DNA from: Magnetospirillum gryphiswaldense MSR-1 v2
GTDB lineage: Bacteria; Pseudomonadota; Alphaproteobacteria; Rhodospirillales; Magnetospirillaceae
Reading direction: 5' to 3'
Assembly: GCF_000513295.1 (NCBI RefSeq)
Contig: NC_023065.1
Location: forward strand, 1,302,001-1,366,000
Length of the DNA stretch: 64,000 nt
Shown here piece by piece: positions 49,802-61,261 of this stretch. The position numbers and the translations under genes were made by a program. How positions within the stretch are numbered: position 1 is the first letter of the stretch; the number at the start of each line of letters is the position of its first letter. Under the pieces are notes generated by a model that was not told the origin of the DNA, did not search any database, and was given only the letters and a program-made list of their open reading frames with translations.

Positions 49802-50590
49802 ATGAGTGAAGCCAACGAAGGCAAACACGGCGTCCAGTCCATCGAGATCGGCATGCAGGTGCTGCGGGCCCTGGCCGGTGGGGAACGCGCCATGATGCTG
49901 AAGGATATCGCCGCCGTCGCCGGCATGCCGGCGTCCAAGGCGCACCGCTATCTGGTCAGCCTCATCCGGGCCGGCATGGTCGAGCAGGACCGCGAAACCT
50001 CGCTGTACGATCTGGGGCCGCTGGCCCTGCATGTGGGTCTGGCCGCCATCGACCGCCTGGATCGCATCCAATTAGGGCTTAACGCCATCGCCGAGTTGCG
50101 CGACCGCGTCAACGAAACCACCGCGCTATCGGTGTGGAGCGAGAACGGGCCGGTGATCGTGCGCGGCGAGCGCCCGCGCCGCGCCATCACCGTCAACGTC
50201 GTCACCGGTACCGCGCTTGAAGTGCTGTCATCGGCGTCGGGCCAGATTTTCGGCGCCTATCTGCCGCGCCCGCAGGTACAAGGCCTGATCGAAGCCGAAC
50301 TGGCCGAGGGCCGCGCCCCGGCCAATGCCAATTCCTGGCCGGCAATCGAAGCCATGTTCGATCAGGTGCGCCAAACCGGGATCAGTGCCGTCTCCGGCTA
50401 TCATCTGGTGCCCGGCGTCGAAGCGGTGGGCGCCCCGGTGTTCAACGCCGCCGGCGACATCACGCTCACCATGCTGGTGGTGGGCATTCAGGGCATGTTC
50501 GACATGCGCCCCGAGGGGCAGGTGGTACGCGAACTCAAGCAAGCGGCCAATCTTCTGTCGGAACGATTAGGCAGCGCCCGACGCTCGTGA
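49802..50590 (+). CDS. IclR-family transcriptional regulator
   Basis: Regulator of 262 residues: N-terminal winged helix (about 10-70; MLKDIAAVAGMPASKAHRYLVSL) and C-terminal ligand-binding domain (about 85-255; NETTALSVWSENGPVIV, VGAPVFNAAGDITLTM). IclR proteins usually control catabolic genes for small acids. It follows the hydrogenase operon by 62 bp but may be an independent unit. The stop codon lies inside a strong palindrome. Confidence 0.9.
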   Translation: MSEANEGKHGVQSIEIGMQVLRALAGGERAMMLKDIAAVAGMPASKAHRYLVSLIRAGMVEQDRETSLYDLGPLALHVGLAAIDRLDRIQLGLNAIAELRDRVNETTALSVWSENGPVIVRGERPRRAITVNVVTGTALEVLSSASGQIFGAYLPRPQVQGLIEAELAEGRAPANANSWPAIEAMFDQVRQTGISAVSGYHLVPGVEAVGAPVFNAAGDITLTMLVVGIQGMFDMRPEGQVVRELKQAANLLSERLGSARRS

Positions 50591-50626
50591 AAAAGTCCTT
50601 CGCTTCGCTCAGCGGACTTTTTCACG
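50586..50626. terminator. Two-way terminator palindrome between the IclR and rnj genes
   Basis: Arms CGTGAAAAAGTCC and GGACTTTTTCACG, 13 bp perfect, with a 15-nt loop TTCGCTTCGCTCAGC. It includes the IclR stop codon and sits between convergent genes. Its core matches the palindromes at 14715 and 14903, so it belongs to a repeated family. Confidence 0.85.
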
Positions 50627-50635
50627 CGTTACCAA

Positions 50636-52309
50636 TCACACGCGCACCAGATGCACGGTGGTGATGGGCTTGTGGTTCAGCATGCTCTTCAACTCGCGGC
50701 GCACGGCGCGACGCACCGCCTCGGCGGCCACCGCGTCGTCCTGGCGGGCCTTCAGCGGCAATTCGTCAAAGGCTTCACGCGCCGCCTCGACCACGGCATC
50801 GTGCTCCTCGGCGAAATGTTCGGCATCCAGCAGACCCAGGGCGGTCACCTGCGGCTCGCTCAACAGCTTGCCCTTGCGATCGGCGACGATGGTGCAGACG
50901 CATGAGCCGTTGAACACCATGCGGCGGCGGTCGCGCAGCACCGCCGAATCCAGACGGACCAGACGCGGGCCGCCCTCCAACGCCTGACCGTCCACGGCCA
51001 AACGCCCGACCGGGACATGGTCGATCACTTCCGCCGGGCCGGGAGCCAGGCGGACCATGGCGCCGTTCTCGATGGCCAGGGTCTGTTCCACCCCACAAGC
51101 CGTGGCCAGGGCGCAATGTTCCTTGACGTGGCGGGCCTCGCCATGGACCGGAATGGCGATCTGCGGGCGCACATACTGGTACATGGCCTGCATTTCATCG
51201 CGGGCCGGGTGGCCGGAGACGTGGATGGGCTCGTCACGGTCGGTGACCACCTCGACGCCCATGCGCACCAGATCGTTTTGCAGCTTGAAGATGGGCTTTT
51301 CGTTGCCGGGAATGATGCGCGACGAAAAGATCACCACGTCGCCCTTGCTCAGTTTGACGTTGGGATGGTCGTTGCCGGCGATGCGGGCCAGCGCCGCGCG
51401 CGGCTCGCCCTGGCTGCCGGTACACAGGTACAGCACCTTGTCGGCGGGCAGATGGGCGGCATCGTGATCGTTGAGGAAGGGGGCGATATCCTTGAGATAG
51501 CCCAACTCGCGCGCCGCCTTCTCGATGCGCCACAGCGACCGCCCGACCAGGGCGACCGAGCGGCCATTGGCCTCGGCCGCCAGGGCCACGCTTTCCACCC
51601 GCGCCACGTTGGTGGCGAAGCAGGAAATGGCGATGCGGCGATCGTAACGCGACAGCAGGCCGATCAGGTTGGCGCGGACCTCGGCTTCCGAGCCGGAATG
51701 GCCGCGGGTGAAGACGTTGGTGGAATCGCCGACCATGGCCAAAACCCCTTCATTGCCGATGCGGCGCAGGGTTTCGGTATCGGCGGGGGCGCTGATCAGC
51801 GGGTCGGGATCGAACTTCCAGTCGCCGGTATGCAGCACGGTGCCGGCCTTGGTGCGGATGGCCAGCGAATTGGGCTCGGGAATGGAATGGGTCAGCGACA
51901 CCATTTCGATGTTGAACGGCCCGACGTCGAAGCGCCCACCCAGGGGGATGACATGCACCGGCACTTGCCGTTGCAGCCCCACTTCATGCAGCTTGCCCAT
52001 CAGGATGGCGGCGGCGAACGGGGTGGCGTAGACCGGGCATTTCAGCCGCTGCCACAAATAATGCACGGCGCCCACATGGTCTTCATGGCCATGGGTGATG
52101 ACGATGCCGGCCAGTTTGTCGCGCCGTTCCTCGATCCAGGCCGGGTCGGCCATCACCACGTCGATCATCGGCATGGTATCGTCGCCGAAGGTCACCCCCA
52201 CATCGACCATCAGCCATTTGCCGTCATGGCCGTACAAATTCATGTTCATGCCGATTTCACCGGCACCGCCCAAAGGCAGGAAAATCAGTTGGTCCTTACC
52301 CGGATTCAT
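50636..52309 (-). CDS. rnj: Ribonuclease J
   Basis: 5'-3' exonuclease and endonuclease of the MBL/beta-CASP fold, 557 residues. Metal motif [12 protein letters not shown] (about residue 70), beta-CASP parts with [11 protein letters not shown] and [12 protein letters not shown], and the late [11 protein letters not shown] histidine. ATG 52309 overlaps the coaX stop (ATGA); the long in-frame extension upstream belongs to coaX in another frame. In alphaproteobacteria RNase J follows nuoN-birA-coaX, as here, and takes part in rRNA and mRNA maturation. Confidence 0.95.
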   Translation of the reverse strand: MNPGKDQLIFLPLGGAGEIGMNMNLYGHDGKWLMVDVGVTFGDDTMPMIDVVMADPAWIEERRDKLAGIVITHGHEDHVGAVHYLWQRLKCPVYATPFAAAILMGKLHEVGLQRQVPVHVIPLGGRFDVGPFNIEMVSLTHSIPEPNSLAIRTKAGTVLHTGDWKFDPDPLISAPADTETLRRIGNEGVLAMVGDSTNVFTRGHSGSEAEVRANLIGLLSRYDRRIAISCFATNVARVESVALAAEANGRSVALVGRSLWRIEKAARELGYLKDIAPFLNDHDAAHLPADKVLYLCTGSQGEPRAALARIAGNDHPNVKLSKGDVVIFSSRIIPGNEKPIFKLQNDLVRMGVEVVTDRDEPIHVSGHPARDEMQAMYQYVRPQIAIPVHGEARHVKEHCALATACGVEQTLAIENGAMVRLAPGPAEVIDHVPVGRLAVDGQALEGGPRLVRLDSAVLRDRRRMVFNGSCVCTIVADRKGKLLSEPQVTALGLLDAEHFAEEHDAVVEAAREAFDELPLKARQDDAVAAEAVRRAVRRELKSMLNHKPITTVHLVRV

Positions 52310-53088
52310 GCTTTTTCCGATCGGGAATTGCGGCGGTGGATTTCCAAAAGCCCGCGCAAGGTCAGGTCCGAGGCCAGTTCGTTGATGACCGGCGTCGATT
52401 CGGCGAACAAAGGCGCCAATCCGCCGGTGGCCACCACCAGCATCTTGGCCCCGAACTCTTCTTCCATGCGCTTCACCAGCCCTTCGATCAGGCCGACATA
52501 GCCCCAGAAGATACCCGACATCATCGCCGGGACGGTGGCCTTGCCGATCACCTGCTTGGGCCGCCCGATGGCGACGCGCGGCAGCTTGGCGGCGGCCATG
52601 TGCAGGGCCTCCAGCGACAGGTTGATGCCAGGCGCAATGGCGCCACCGCAATAATTGCCCAGGCCGTCGACCACGTCGAAGGTAGTGGCAGTGCCGAAAT
52701 CGATGACGATCAACGGCCCCTTATAGAACTTGTGCGCCGCCACCGCGTTGACAAGACGGTCGGCGCCAACTTCCTCGGGCCGGTCCAGCAGCACCTTGAT
52801 GCCCAGATCCACCCCTTCGTCGCCGACCACCTGCGGCTCGCAGCCGAAATAGCGCCGGCACAGGGTCTTCAGGTTGAAGACGATGGCCGGGACAACGCTG
52901 GCGATGATCACCGCCGAGATATCCTCGCGCTTCAGATTCTCGGTGGTCAGCAATTGCATCAGCCACACCCCCAATTCATCGGCGGTGCGGTCGGTATGGG
53001 TGGATGCGCGCCATTCGCCGCGCACCTGTTCGCCGTCGAACACGGCAAAGACGATATTGGTATTGCCGGCATCAATGGCCAGAAGCAT
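52306..53088 (-). CDS. coaX: Type III pantothenate kinase
   Basis: First enzyme of coenzyme A synthesis, 260 residues, ATP-dependent and of the ASKHA fold. The start [19 protein letters not shown] carries the phosphate motif with D6 and N9/N11; the [15 protein letters not shown] and [14 protein letters not shown] blocks (with catalytic aspartates) are typical. Type III enzymes need a monovalent cation. Overlaps rnj by 4 nt and lies 14 bp after birA. Confidence 0.95.
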   Translation of the reverse strand: MLLAIDAGNTNIVFAVFDGEQVRGEWRASTHTDRTADELGVWLMQLLTTENLKREDISAVIIASVVPAIVFNLKTLCRRYFGCEPQVVGDEGVDLGIKVLLDRPEEVGADRLVNAVAAHKFYKGPLIVIDFGTATTFDVVDGLGNYCGGAIAPGINLSLEALHMAAAKLPRVAIGRPKQVIGKATVPAMMSGIFWGYVGLIEGLVKRMEEEFGAKMLVVATGGLAPLFAESTPVINELASDLTLRGLLEIHRRNSRSEKA

Positions 53089-53102
53089 GGCGGGCCTCCA
53101 GG

Positions 53103-53849
53103 TTAGCGGGCATCGGGGAAAAAGACATCCCCGGCGAGAATACGGCGGAAACCCGACGCGCCCTGATCCAAAAGCAGCGCGCCCTCTTCGTCAAGTCCGG
53201 CGAAAATACCGGTTTGCGTATCGGTCTCCAGCCGCACCACCGTCGGCTGGCCCAATCCACGGGCGCAGTTCAGCCAGGCCTGACGCACCGGGGCAAAGCC
53301 TTGCCCGCGCCAAGCCTGAACCAATGGCAGAAAATCAGTGCAAAACGCCGCCAGAACATCATCCGCCGTGCCGGAAAATCCCAGATCGGCCAAGGCGCAG
53401 GCCGGATGGTTGAGCCCCACCGGCGGCGGCGCGGCGACCACGTTGACGCCGATGCCCAGCACCAGCCAGTCTGTCCCCGCCGATTCCAGCAACATGCCGG
53501 CACATTTGCGCCCCGCCGCCATCACGTCATTGGGCCATTTGGCCTGGAATTGCCCCTGCGGCAGCAAAGTGCTCAACGCCGACACCAGGGCAGCGGCGGC
53601 GGCGAAACCCAATTGGGCGGCACTCGACAGCGATTGAATGCGGATCAGCAGGGAAAAATGCAGATTGCCGGCTGGGCTGACCCAGGCCCGGCCCCGACGG
53701 CCGCGCCCGGCGCTTTGGCTTTCGGCCGACACCACAAGAAAATCGGCGGCGGCACCGGATTGGGCCAACCGCCGAGCTTCGTCGTTGGTGCTGCCGACGC
53801 TGTCCAGACTGATCAGTCCGAACGGCGCCGGCAACCGTGCCGATATCAT
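53103..53849 (-). CDS. birA: Biotin--[acetyl-CoA-carboxylase] ligase
   Basis: Biotin protein ligase of 248 residues without the N-terminal DNA-binding domain found in E. coli BirA, so it is enzyme only. The biotinyl-AMP loop is [20 protein letters not shown], followed by [13 protein letters not shown] and [10 protein letters not shown]. It biotinylates carboxylases. The ATG at 53849 overlaps the nuoN stop by one nucleotide. Confidence 0.93.
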   Translation of the reverse strand: MISARLPAPFGLISLDSVGSTNDEARRLAQSGAAADFLVVSAESQSAGRGRRGRAWVSPAGNLHFSLLIRIQSLSSAAQLGFAAAAALVSALSTLLPQGQFQAKWPNDVMAAGRKCAGMLLESAGTDWLVLGIGVNVVAAPPPVGLNHPACALADLGFSGTADDVLAAFCTDFLPLVQAWRGQGFAPVRQAWLNCARGLGQPTVVRLETDTQTGIFAGLDEEGALLLDQGASGFRRILAGDVFFPDAR

Positions 53850-55309
53850 CAACCGGCGGCCGGGAACAACACCAGGGCGGCAGCCTTGGCGCTGTTGAGC
53901 AGCGGGCCGGGAATGGCGATGAAGACGATATTGACGATGGTCGCCACCGCCAGCACCAGACCCAGGGCCTTGCTGCCGGAACGGTCCATGCTTTCCACCG
54001 CTTCGTCGAAATACATCACCTTGATGATGCGCAGATAGTAATAGGCGCTGACCACACTGGTGACCACGCCGATGATGGCCAGGGTGTAAAGCCCGGCATC
54101 GACGGCGGCCTTGAACACATAGAACTTGCCGATGAAACCGGCCAAGGGCGGAATACCGGCCATGGAGAACATCAGCACCGCCATGGCGGCGGCCATGGCC
54201 GGATTGGTCTTGCCCAGGCCCGCCAGATCGTCGATGCCTTCGACCATACGGCCCTTCTGGCGCATGGACAGGATGACGGCGAAGACACCCACGTTCATGG
54301 ACAGGTAGATGGCCAGATAGATCAGCACGCCCTGAATGCCGTCGGCGAAACCGGCGGCGATGCCCACCAGCATGAAGCCCACATGGCCGATGGAGGAATA
54401 GGCCATCAGACGCTTGATGTTGTTCTGGGCGATGGCGGCGAACGAGCCGACGAACATGGAGCCCAGGGCGATGAAGGCGATGACCTGACGCCACTGGTCC
54501 GACAGCTCGCCGAACGGGCCGGTCATGACCCGCACCAACAGCGCCATGGCGGCGATCTTGGGGGCGACGGCGAAGAACGAGGTCACCGGAGTCGGCGCCC
54601 CTTCATAGACGTCGGGGGTCCACATGTGGAACGGCGCCGCCGAGATCTTGAAGGCCAGACCGGCAAGGACGAAGACCAGACCGGCGACAAAGCCCAGATG
54701 CGGATGCACCGCATGGTCGCCGCCGAACAGCTTGGCCAGACCATCGAACGAGGTGGTGCCGGAGAAGCCGTAAACCAGCGAGATGCCGTAGAGCAGCATG
54801 CCCGAGGCGAGCGAGCCCAGCACATAATACTTCAGGCCCGATTCGGTCGCCTTGGCGCTGTCGCGGTGATAGGCGGCCAGCACGTAAAGCGACAACGACT
54901 GGATTTCCAGACCCAGGTAAAGGGCCAGGAAGTCGTTGGCCGACACCATCATCATCATGCCGACCGTGGCCAGCAGGATGAGGATCGGGTATTCGAACCG
55001 GCCCAGCTTTTCCTTTTCCAGGAAGTTCAGCGACATGGCGGCGGTGATGGCCGACGCGGCCAGCAACAGCACCTTGGTGAAGACGCTGAACGGGTCGAGC
55101 ACGAACAGACCGCCGAAGGTCAGCGTCCGTTCAGAACCGCCGACCGCCCAGGTCAGCAGCATGGCGCCGACCAGGACCAGCACCGCCAAGGTGGTGGTCG
55201 AGGCGGTGCCCTCGCCCTTGCGGAACACGCCCAGCATCAACAGAGCCATCGCCGCCAGGACGACGAGAAGCTCCGGCAGGACCGGAATGAGGTCGAGAGA
55301 TTCGGTCAT
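53849..55309 (-). CDS. nuoN: NADH-quinone oxidoreductase subunit N
   Basis: Antiporter-like membrane subunit of complex I, 486 residues, about 14 transmembrane segments. The conserved lysine and glutamate of the proton channel lie in segments around [17 protein letters not shown] and SLYVLAAYH, and [19 protein letters not shown] is the TM8 lysine region. Last nuo gene, coupled to birA. Confidence 0.95.
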   Translation of the reverse strand: MTESLDLIPVLPELLVVLAAMALLMLGVFRKGEGTASTTTLAVLVLVGAMLLTWAVGGSERTLTFGGLFVLDPFSVFTKVLLLAASAITAAMSLNFLEKEKLGRFEYPILILLATVGMMMMVSANDFLALYLGLEIQSLSLYVLAAYHRDSAKATESGLKYYVLGSLASGMLLYGISLVYGFSGTTSFDGLAKLFGGDHAVHPHLGFVAGLVFVLAGLAFKISAAPFHMWTPDVYEGAPTPVTSFFAVAPKIAAMALLVRVMTGPFGELSDQWRQVIAFIALGSMFVGSFAAIAQNNIKRLMAYSSIGHVGFMLVGIAAGFADGIQGVLIYLAIYLSMNVGVFAVILSMRQKGRMVEGIDDLAGLGKTNPAMAAAMAVLMFSMAGIPPLAGFIGKFYVFKAAVDAGLYTLAIIGVVTSVVSAYYYLRIIKVMYFDEAVESMDRSGSKALGLVLAVATIVNIVFIAIPGPLLNSAKAAALVLFPAAG

Positions 55310-55321
55310 ATCCAGTTCCCC

Positions 55322-56836
55322 TTAACGAGCCGCGACGGACAAGGATTCGGCGGCGGCGCGCGCCAGTTCGTAATTGTCGATGAGCTTGGCCACCGAGGCG
55401 TGCATCGGCTCGAGGAAGGTGATCGGGTAGATACCCATCCAGATGACGATGACGATCAGGGGGGCGAACATCAGCACCTCGCGCGGGCTCAGATCCAAGA
55501 TGGACTTGAGATCGTCGCGGGTCAGACGCCCGAACACCACCCGGCGGTACAGGTAAAGCGCATAGGCGGCGCCCAGCACCAGACCGGTGGCGGCGAACAG
55601 CGCCACCCAGGTATTGACCTGGAACACGCCCAAGAGCACAAGGAATTCGCCGATGAAACCACCGGTACCCGGCAGACCGACCGAAGCCATGGTCATGAAC
55701 ATGAACACCAGGGCGTATTTGGGCATGCGCTCGGCCAGACCGCCGTAACGGGCGATCTCGCGGGTGTGCATGCGGTCATAGACCACGCCCACGCACAGAA
55801 ACAAGGCACCCGAGACGACGCCGTGCGACAGCATCTGATAAAGCGCGCCTTCCACACCCTGGGTGGTCATGGAGAAGATGCCGATGGTCACGTAACCCAT
55901 ATGGGCCACCGACGAATAGGCGATCAGCTTCTTCATGTCTTCCTGCACCAGCGCCACCAGCGAGGTGTAGATCACCGCGACGATGGACAAGGTGTAGACC
56001 AGGGGGGTGAAGTATTCGGTCGCCAGCGGGAACATGGGCACCGAGAAGCGGATGAAACCATAGGCCCCCATCTTCAAGAGCACGCCGGCCAGGATCACCG
56101 AACCGGCGGTCGGCGCTTCCACGTGGGCGTCGGGCAACCAGGTGTGCACCGGCCACATGGGCACCTTGACCGCGAACGAGGCGAAGAACGCCAGCCACAG
56201 CCACAATTGCATGGCCTGCGGGAAGGAATGCGCCATCAGGGTCGGGATGTCGGTGGTGCGGGCGTCGAAGTACATGGCCAGCATGGCCACCAGCATCAAC
56301 ACCGAACCGAGCAGGGTGTAAAGGAACAGCTTGTAGGCGGCATAGACGCGCCGCGCCCCGCCCCACACGCCGATGATGATGAACATGGGCAGCAGCACGC
56401 CTTCAAAGAAGACGTAGAACAGGACCATGTCCAACGCGCAGAACATGCCGACCATCATGGTTTCCAGAACCAGGAAGGCGACCATGTATTCCTTCACCCG
56501 CTTCTCCACCGCGCCGACGGACGACAGGATGCAGATGGGAGTGAGGAAAGTGGCCAGCAGCACGAACCACACCGAGATGCCGTCGACACCCATGGAATAG
56601 GTGATGGCGGTGCCGGGCAGCCAGACGGCGCTTTCCTTCAGCTGGAACTCAGCCGAGGCGGCGTCGAAATAGCCCAGAATGAACAGCGAGACGACGAAGG
56701 TCGCCACCGAGGTGAGCAGCGCCACGTTGCGGGCATTGCGCGCCACCACCTGGGCTTCGCCGCGGATCGCCAGGATGAACAACGCCCCCAACAGCGGCAG
56801 GAACGTCGTCAACGAGAGCAGAGGCCAGTCGGTCAT
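55322..56836 (-). CDS. nuoM: NADH-quinone oxidoreductase subunit M
   Basis: Second antiporter-like subunit of complex I, 504 residues. It shows [15 protein letters not shown] (with the channel glutamate), [26 protein letters not shown] (TM7 lysine) and [19 protein letters not shown] (TM8). Lies 12 bp upstream of nuoN. Confidence 0.95.
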   Translation of the reverse strand: MTDWPLLSLTTFLPLLGALFILAIRGEAQVVARNARNVALLTSVATFVVSLFILGYFDAASAEFQLKESAVWLPGTAITYSMGVDGISVWFVLLATFLTPICILSSVGAVEKRVKEYMVAFLVLETMMVGMFCALDMVLFYVFFEGVLLPMFIIIGVWGGARRVYAAYKLFLYTLLGSVLMLVAMLAMYFDARTTDIPTLMAHSFPQAMQLWLWLAFFASFAVKVPMWPVHTWLPDAHVEAPTAGSVILAGVLLKMGAYGFIRFSVPMFPLATEYFTPLVYTLSIVAVIYTSLVALVQEDMKKLIAYSSVAHMGYVTIGIFSMTTQGVEGALYQMLSHGVVSGALFLCVGVVYDRMHTREIARYGGLAERMPKYALVFMFMTMASVGLPGTGGFIGEFLVLLGVFQVNTWVALFAATGLVLGAAYALYLYRRVVFGRLTRDDLKSILDLSPREVLMFAPLIVIVIWMGIYPITFLEPMHASVAKLIDNYELARAAAESLSVAAR

Positions 56837-56850
56837 TGTCTTCCCCAGAC

Positions 56851-58785
56851 TTAGCGCGCGTTGAACATATACCAGGTGACGAACACCGCCACGCCGATCA
56901 ACATCACGAAGGCGTAGTGGTACAGGTACCCGGATTGCAGCTTGCCCACCTTTTGGGCGATCGACTTGGTGGCGGCGGCGACGCCGTCGGGACCGACACC
57001 GTCGATCAAGGCGCCGTCACCTCCCTGCCAGAAGCCGCGGCCCAACTTGAAGGCCGGCTTCACGAACAGGAAGTCGTACAGTTCGTCGAAATACCACTTG
57101 TTCAGCAAGAACAGGTAGACGCCACGGAAGCTGTTGGCCAGGGCCGGCGGCACCGAGGGGAAGAACATGTACAACAGATAGGCCAGGGCGATACCTGAGG
57201 CGGCGACGATGGTCGGCGTCAGGGCAACCCACTTTTCCACATGGTGGAAGTTTTCCATGGCGCCATGGACATCGGACAGCACCTTGATGGAACCGCGCCA
57301 GAAATCGTGCTGGACGTGGCCGACGAACATTTCGTAGCCCAGCCAACCCGAGAACACCGCACCGACCGCCAGAACCATCAGCGGGATGATCATGATCGCC
57401 GGGCTTTCATGCACGTGCGCCATGACGTGTTCGTCGGCGCGCGGCTTGCCGTGGAAGGTCAGGATCAGCAGACGCCAGGAATAGAAGGCGGTCAGGAAGG
57501 CGGCGCTGACACCCATGACATAGGCGAACTGCCCGGCCAGGGAATGCGACGCCCAGGCCGCTTCCAAGATGGTGTCCTTGGAATAATAGCCGGCGAAGAA
57601 GGGCACGCCCGCCAAAGCCAGCGAACCGATCCACATCAACGCCCAGGTGATCTTGACGTTCTTCCAGATACCGCCCATGCGGCGGATATCCTGCTCGTCG
57701 CTCATGGCGTGGATCACCGAACCGGCGCCCAAGAACAGCAAGGCCTTGAAGAAAGCGTGGGTCATCAGGTGGAAGATGGCCGCCTGATAGGCCGACACGC
57801 CGATGGCGAAGAACATGTAGCCCAACTGCGAGCAGGTGGAATAGGCGATCACCCGCTTGATGTCGTTCTGGACGCAGCCGACGGTGGCGGCGAAGAAGGC
57901 GGTGGCGGCGCCGACCAGGGTGACCACGGTGAGCGCGGTGCTCGAATACTCGAACAGCGGGCTCATGCGGGCGACCATGAAGACGCCGGCGGTGACCATG
58001 GTGGCGGCGTGAATCAGCGCCGAAACCGGGGTCGGGCCTTCCATGGCGTCGGGCAGCCAGGTGTGCAGACCCAGCTGGGCCGACTTACCCATGGCGCCGA
58101 CGAACAGCAGCAGGCAGCAGATGGTGATGGCGTTGGCTTCGATGCCGAAGAAGGTGACGACCGCATTGGCCTTTTCCGGCGCGGCGGCGAAGATGCCGGC
58201 GAAGGTCACCGAATCGAACAGGAAGTAGAGGCCGAAGATGCCGAGCGCGAAGCCGAAATCGCCGACGCGGTTGACGACGAAGGCCTTGATGGCGGCGGCG
58301 CAGGCCGACGGCTTCTGATACCAGAAACCGATCAGCAGGTAGGACGCCACGCCCACGCCTTCCCAGCCGAAGAACAGCTGGATCAGGTTGTCGGCGGTCA
58401 CCAGCATCAGCATGGCGAAGGTGAACAGCGACAGATAGGACATGAAGCGCGGAATGGCCGGATCATGGCTCATGTACCCTACCGAGTACACGTGGACCAT
58501 GAACGATACCCAGGTGACGACGATCATCATCACCGCGGTCAGGGTGTCGAACTTCAGCGCCCACGACACGTCCAAGGTGCCGGACTGGATCCAGTGCAAC
58601 ACCTGGATGGTGACGAAATTGCCGTCGATGGCCACTTCCTTGAAGATCAGGGCCGACGACAAGGCCGACACGCCCAACAGCGTGCAGGTGACGATTTGCG
58701 CACCACGGTCACCGATGAAGCGGCCAAACAGGCCGGCAACGATCGAGCCCAGCAGCGGCAGGAAAACTGCGGCGACGTACATCAT
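56851..58785 (-). CDS. nuoL: NADH-quinone oxidoreductase subunit L
   Basis: Largest antiporter-like subunit, 644 residues, with the long C-terminal lateral helix typical of NuoL (about residues 500-600). Signatures: [55 protein letters not shown], and [21 protein letters not shown]. Starts at a double ATG (58785 or 58782). Confidence 0.96.
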   Translation of the reverse strand: MMYVAAVFLPLLGSIVAGLFGRFIGDRGAQIVTCTLLGVSALSSALIFKEVAIDGNFVTIQVLHWIQSGTLDVSWALKFDTLTAVMMIVVTWVSFMVHVYSVGYMSHDPAIPRFMSYLSLFTFAMLMLVTADNLIQLFFGWEGVGVASYLLIGFWYQKPSACAAAIKAFVVNRVGDFGFALGIFGLYFLFDSVTFAGIFAAAPEKANAVVTFFGIEANAITICCLLLFVGAMGKSAQLGLHTWLPDAMEGPTPVSALIHAATMVTAGVFMVARMSPLFEYSSTALTVVTLVGAATAFFAATVGCVQNDIKRVIAYSTCSQLGYMFFAIGVSAYQAAIFHLMTHAFFKALLFLGAGSVIHAMSDEQDIRRMGGIWKNVKITWALMWIGSLALAGVPFFAGYYSKDTILEAAWASHSLAGQFAYVMGVSAAFLTAFYSWRLLILTFHGKPRADEHVMAHVHESPAIMIIPLMVLAVGAVFSGWLGYEMFVGHVQHDFWRGSIKVLSDVHGAMENFHHVEKWVALTPTIVAASGIALAYLLYMFFPSVPPALANSFRGVYLFLLNKWYFDELYDFLFVKPAFKLGRGFWQGGDGALIDGVGPDGVAAATKSIAQKVGKLQSGYLYHYAFVMLIGVAVFVTWYMFNAR

Positions 58786-58792
58786 CGCTTGA

Positions 58793-59104
58793 TTACCCCT
58801 TCAGCTGGCTGATTTCCTCGACCGCGATCGTGCCGCGGTTGCGGAAGAAGACGACGAGAATGGCCAGACCGATGGCCGCCTCGGCGGCGGCGACGGTCAG
58901 GATGAACATGGTGAACACCTGGCCGACCAGATCGTTCAGATAGGACGAGAAGGCGACGAAGTTCAAATTCACCGCCAGCAGCATCAGTTCGATGCTCATC
59001 ATGATGATGATGACGTTCTTACGGTTCAGGAAGATGCCGAAGACGCCCAGCGTGAACAAAATGGCCGCCACCGTCAGGTAGTGGGAAAGACCGATCTCGA
59101 ACAT
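58793..59104 (-). CDS. nuoK: NADH-quinone oxidoreductase subunit K
   Basis: Small complex I membrane subunit, 103 residues, three transmembrane helices. The conserved glutamates are in [19 protein letters not shown] and [21 protein letters not shown], part of the proton path. Start overlaps the nuoJ stop by one nucleotide. Confidence 0.95.
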   Translation of the reverse strand: MFEIGLSHYLTVAAILFTLGVFGIFLNRKNVIIIMMSIELMLLAVNLNFVAFSSYLNDLVGQVFTMFILTVAAAEAAIGLAILVVFFRNRGTIAVEEISQLKG

Positions 59105-59715
59105 CAGATGCCTCCCCCGGTGCTGACTTTGCGGATTTCGACGGAATTGGCGGCGGTACGGCCCACCTGATCGTAGATCTTCTGCTTGCGCACGCCGGTG
59201 CGCGACCGGTGCGTCAGCAAGATGGCGCCAACCATGGCCACCAGCAGCACCACGCCCGAGGCCTGGAACAGGTAGACATACTTGGTGTAGATCAGACGGC
59301 CCAGCGCCTCGGTGTTGGTCATCTCACTGACCGCCGGGATCGGCGCCGCCAGCAGGGCTTCGACGTCGGGGGCGAAGGCCCAGCCGCCGAACATCACCGC
59401 CAGCTCGACCAGCAGCACCAGACCGATGACGGCGCCGGTGGGCAGGTACTGGGCGACGCCTTCACGCAGGCGCAGGAAGTTGATGTCCAGCATCATGACG
59501 ACGAACAGGAACATCACCGCCACGGCGCCCACATAGACGACCACCAGGACCATGGCCAGGAATTCCGCGCCCAGCAGCAGGAACAGGCCGGCCGCGTTGA
59601 AGAAGCACAGAATGAGGAACAGCACGGAATGGACCGGGTTGCGGGCCGAGATCACCATGACCCCGCTCGCCACCGCCAAACCGGCGAACATGTAGAAAAT
59701 CAATGCCGCGATCAT
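59104..59715 (-). CDS. nuoJ: NADH-quinone oxidoreductase subunit J
   Basis: Membrane subunit of 203 residues with five hydrophobic helices. The pi-bulge TM3 region is [22 protein letters not shown] basic, cytoplasmic tail follows the last helix ([12 protein letters not shown] onward). Confidence 0.95.
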   Translation of the reverse strand: MIAALIFYMFAGLAVASGVMVISARNPVHSVLFLILCFFNAAGLFLLLGAEFLAMVLVVVYVGAVAVMFLFVVMMLDINFLRLREGVAQYLPTGAVIGLVLLVELAVMFGGWAFAPDVEALLAAPIPAVSEMTNTEALGRLIYTKYVYLFQASGVVLLVAMVGAILLTHRSRTGVRKQKIYDQVGRTAANSVEIRKVSTGGGI

Positions 59716-59728
59716 GCCATCCCCCTCA

Positions 59729-60217
59729 TCAACGGTACGGCGCGTCGGCGGCGATACGCATGGCCAGTTCGGCCTCCCAGCGATCGCCGTTCGCGAGCAG
59801 TTTTTGCTTGTTGTACATCAGCTCGGCCCGGGTCTCGGTCGCGAACTCGAAATTGGGCCCCTCGACGATGGCATCCACCGGGCAGGCTTCCTGGCACAGA
59901 CCGCAATAGATGCACTTGGTCATGTCCAGGTCATAGCGCCGGGCGCGGCGCGAACCGTCGGGCCGGGGCTCGGCCTCGATGGTGATGGCCTGGGCCGGAC
60001 AGATGGCCTCGCACAGCTTGCAGGCGATGCAGCGTTCTTCGCCGTTGGCATAACGGCGAAGCGCATGCTCGCCACGAAAGCGCGGCGACATCGGAATCTT
60101 TTCGTAGGGGTAATTGGTGGTCACCGAGGGTTTGAACATATAGCGGAAGGTCAGCGCCAAGCCTTGAACCAGCTCGGTCAGCAGGAACGCCCGCGCGGTG
60201 CGGTCGAGAAACGCCAT
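59729..60217 (-). CDS. nuoI: NADH-quinone oxidoreductase subunit I
   Basis: Peripheral subunit of 162 residues with two 4Fe-4S clusters: [16 protein letters not shown] and [19 protein letters not shown]. The ATG at 60217 is preferred over the GTG three bases earlier because of spacing to AAGGAG. It carries electrons toward the quinone site between NuoG/NuoF and NuoB. Confidence 0.95.
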   Translation of the reverse strand: MAFLDRTARAFLLTELVQGLALTFRYMFKPSVTTNYPYEKIPMSPRFRGEHALRRYANGEERCIACKLCEAICPAQAITIEAEPRPDGSRRARRYDLDMTKCIYCGLCQEACPVDAIVEGPNFEFATETRAELMYNKQKLLANGDRWEAELAMRIAADAPYR

Positions 60218-60229
60218 CACACTCTCTCC

Positions 60230-61261
60230 TTAACCCTGACCCGGCAGCCAACCGAAGGCGACGAGAACGCCCGAGGTCAACACCACCCAGAACAGCGAGA
60301 ACGGCAGGAAAATCTTCCACCCCAGACGCATCAGCTGGTCATAGCGATAGCGCGGGAAGGTGGCACGCACCCACAGGAAGATGAACAAAACAGCGCAAAT
60401 CTTGAGCGCGAACCAGATGATGCCGGGAATCCAGTTCAACGGCGCGATATCCATGGGCGGCAGCCAGCCCCCCAGGAACAGCACCGTGGTCATGGCGCTC
60501 ATCAGGATCATGTTGGCGTATTCACCCAGGAAGAACAGGGCGAAGGTCATGGCCGAATATTCGACGTTGTAACCAGCGACCAGTTCCGATTCCGATTCGG
60601 CCAGATCGAAGGGGGCGCGGTTGGTTTCCGCCAGGATCGACACCACGAAGATGATGAACATGGGGAAGTGCGGAATGATGAACCACACCGTGTCCTTCTG
60701 CTTCAGCACGATGTCCGACAGGTTGAGCGACCCCACGGTGATCAGCACCGAAATGATCACCAGACCCATGGACACTTCGTACGACACCATCTGTGCCGCC
60801 GAGCGCATGCCGCCCAGGAAGGCGTATTTCGAGTTCGACGCCCAGCCCGACATGATGATGCCGTAGACGCCAAGCGACGAAATGGCGAACAGGTAGAGCA
60901 CGCCGACATTGATGTCGGCAACCACCCAACCCTGATCGAACGGAATGACCGCCCAGGCGATCAGCGCCAGGATGAAGGTCAGCATCGGCGCAATGACGAA
61001 AACCACCTTGTTGGCCCCGGAGGGGAAGATGGTTTCCTTCAGGAACAGCTTGGCGCCGTCGGCCAAAGGCTGCAGCAGGCCGAAGGGGCCGACCACGTTG
61101 GGGCCCTTGCGCAGCTGGATGGCGCCGATGACCTTGCGTTCGGCATAGGTCAGATAGGCGACCGCCACCAGCAGCGGCAGGACGATGGCGACGATCTGAA
61201 GAACGATGACGATCAGACGCCACAGTTCCGGGGGCAAAAGCCCAGAGAGCATATCAACCAT
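60230..61261 (-). CDS. nuoH: NADH-quinone oxidoreductase subunit H
   Basis: Membrane subunit that shapes the quinone chamber, 343 residues. Signatures: [45 protein letters not shown], and [28 protein letters not shown] 61261 overlaps nuoG by 8 nt; a GGGGAC ribosome site precedes it. The in-frame ATG at 61252 is an alternative. Confidence 0.95.
   Translation of the reverse strand: MVDMLSGLLPPELWRLIVIVLQIVAIVLPLLVAVAYLTYAERKVIGAIQLRKGPNVVGPFGLLQPLADGAKLFLKETIFPSGANKVVFVIAPMLTFILALIAWAVIPFDQGWVVADINVGVLYLFAISSLGVYGIIMSGWASNSKYAFLGGMRSAAQMVSYEVSMGLVIISVLITVGSLNLSDIVLKQKDTVWFIIPHFPMFIIFVVSILAETNRAPFDLAESESELVAGYNVEYSAMTFALFFLGEYANMILMSAMTTVLFLGGWLPPMDIAPLNWIPGIIWFALKICAVLFIFLWVRATFPRYRYDQLMRLGWKIFLPFSLFWVVLTSGVLVAFGWLPGQG

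Noticed and set aside
53837-56854. Open frame of 1,005 codons on the plus strand opposite nuoN and nuoM
   Set aside because: It is an antisense shadow: composition is dominated by His, Gln, Gly, Arg and Asp in a pattern that comes from GC-rich third positions of the real minus-strand nuo genes, with no domain and no ribosome site.
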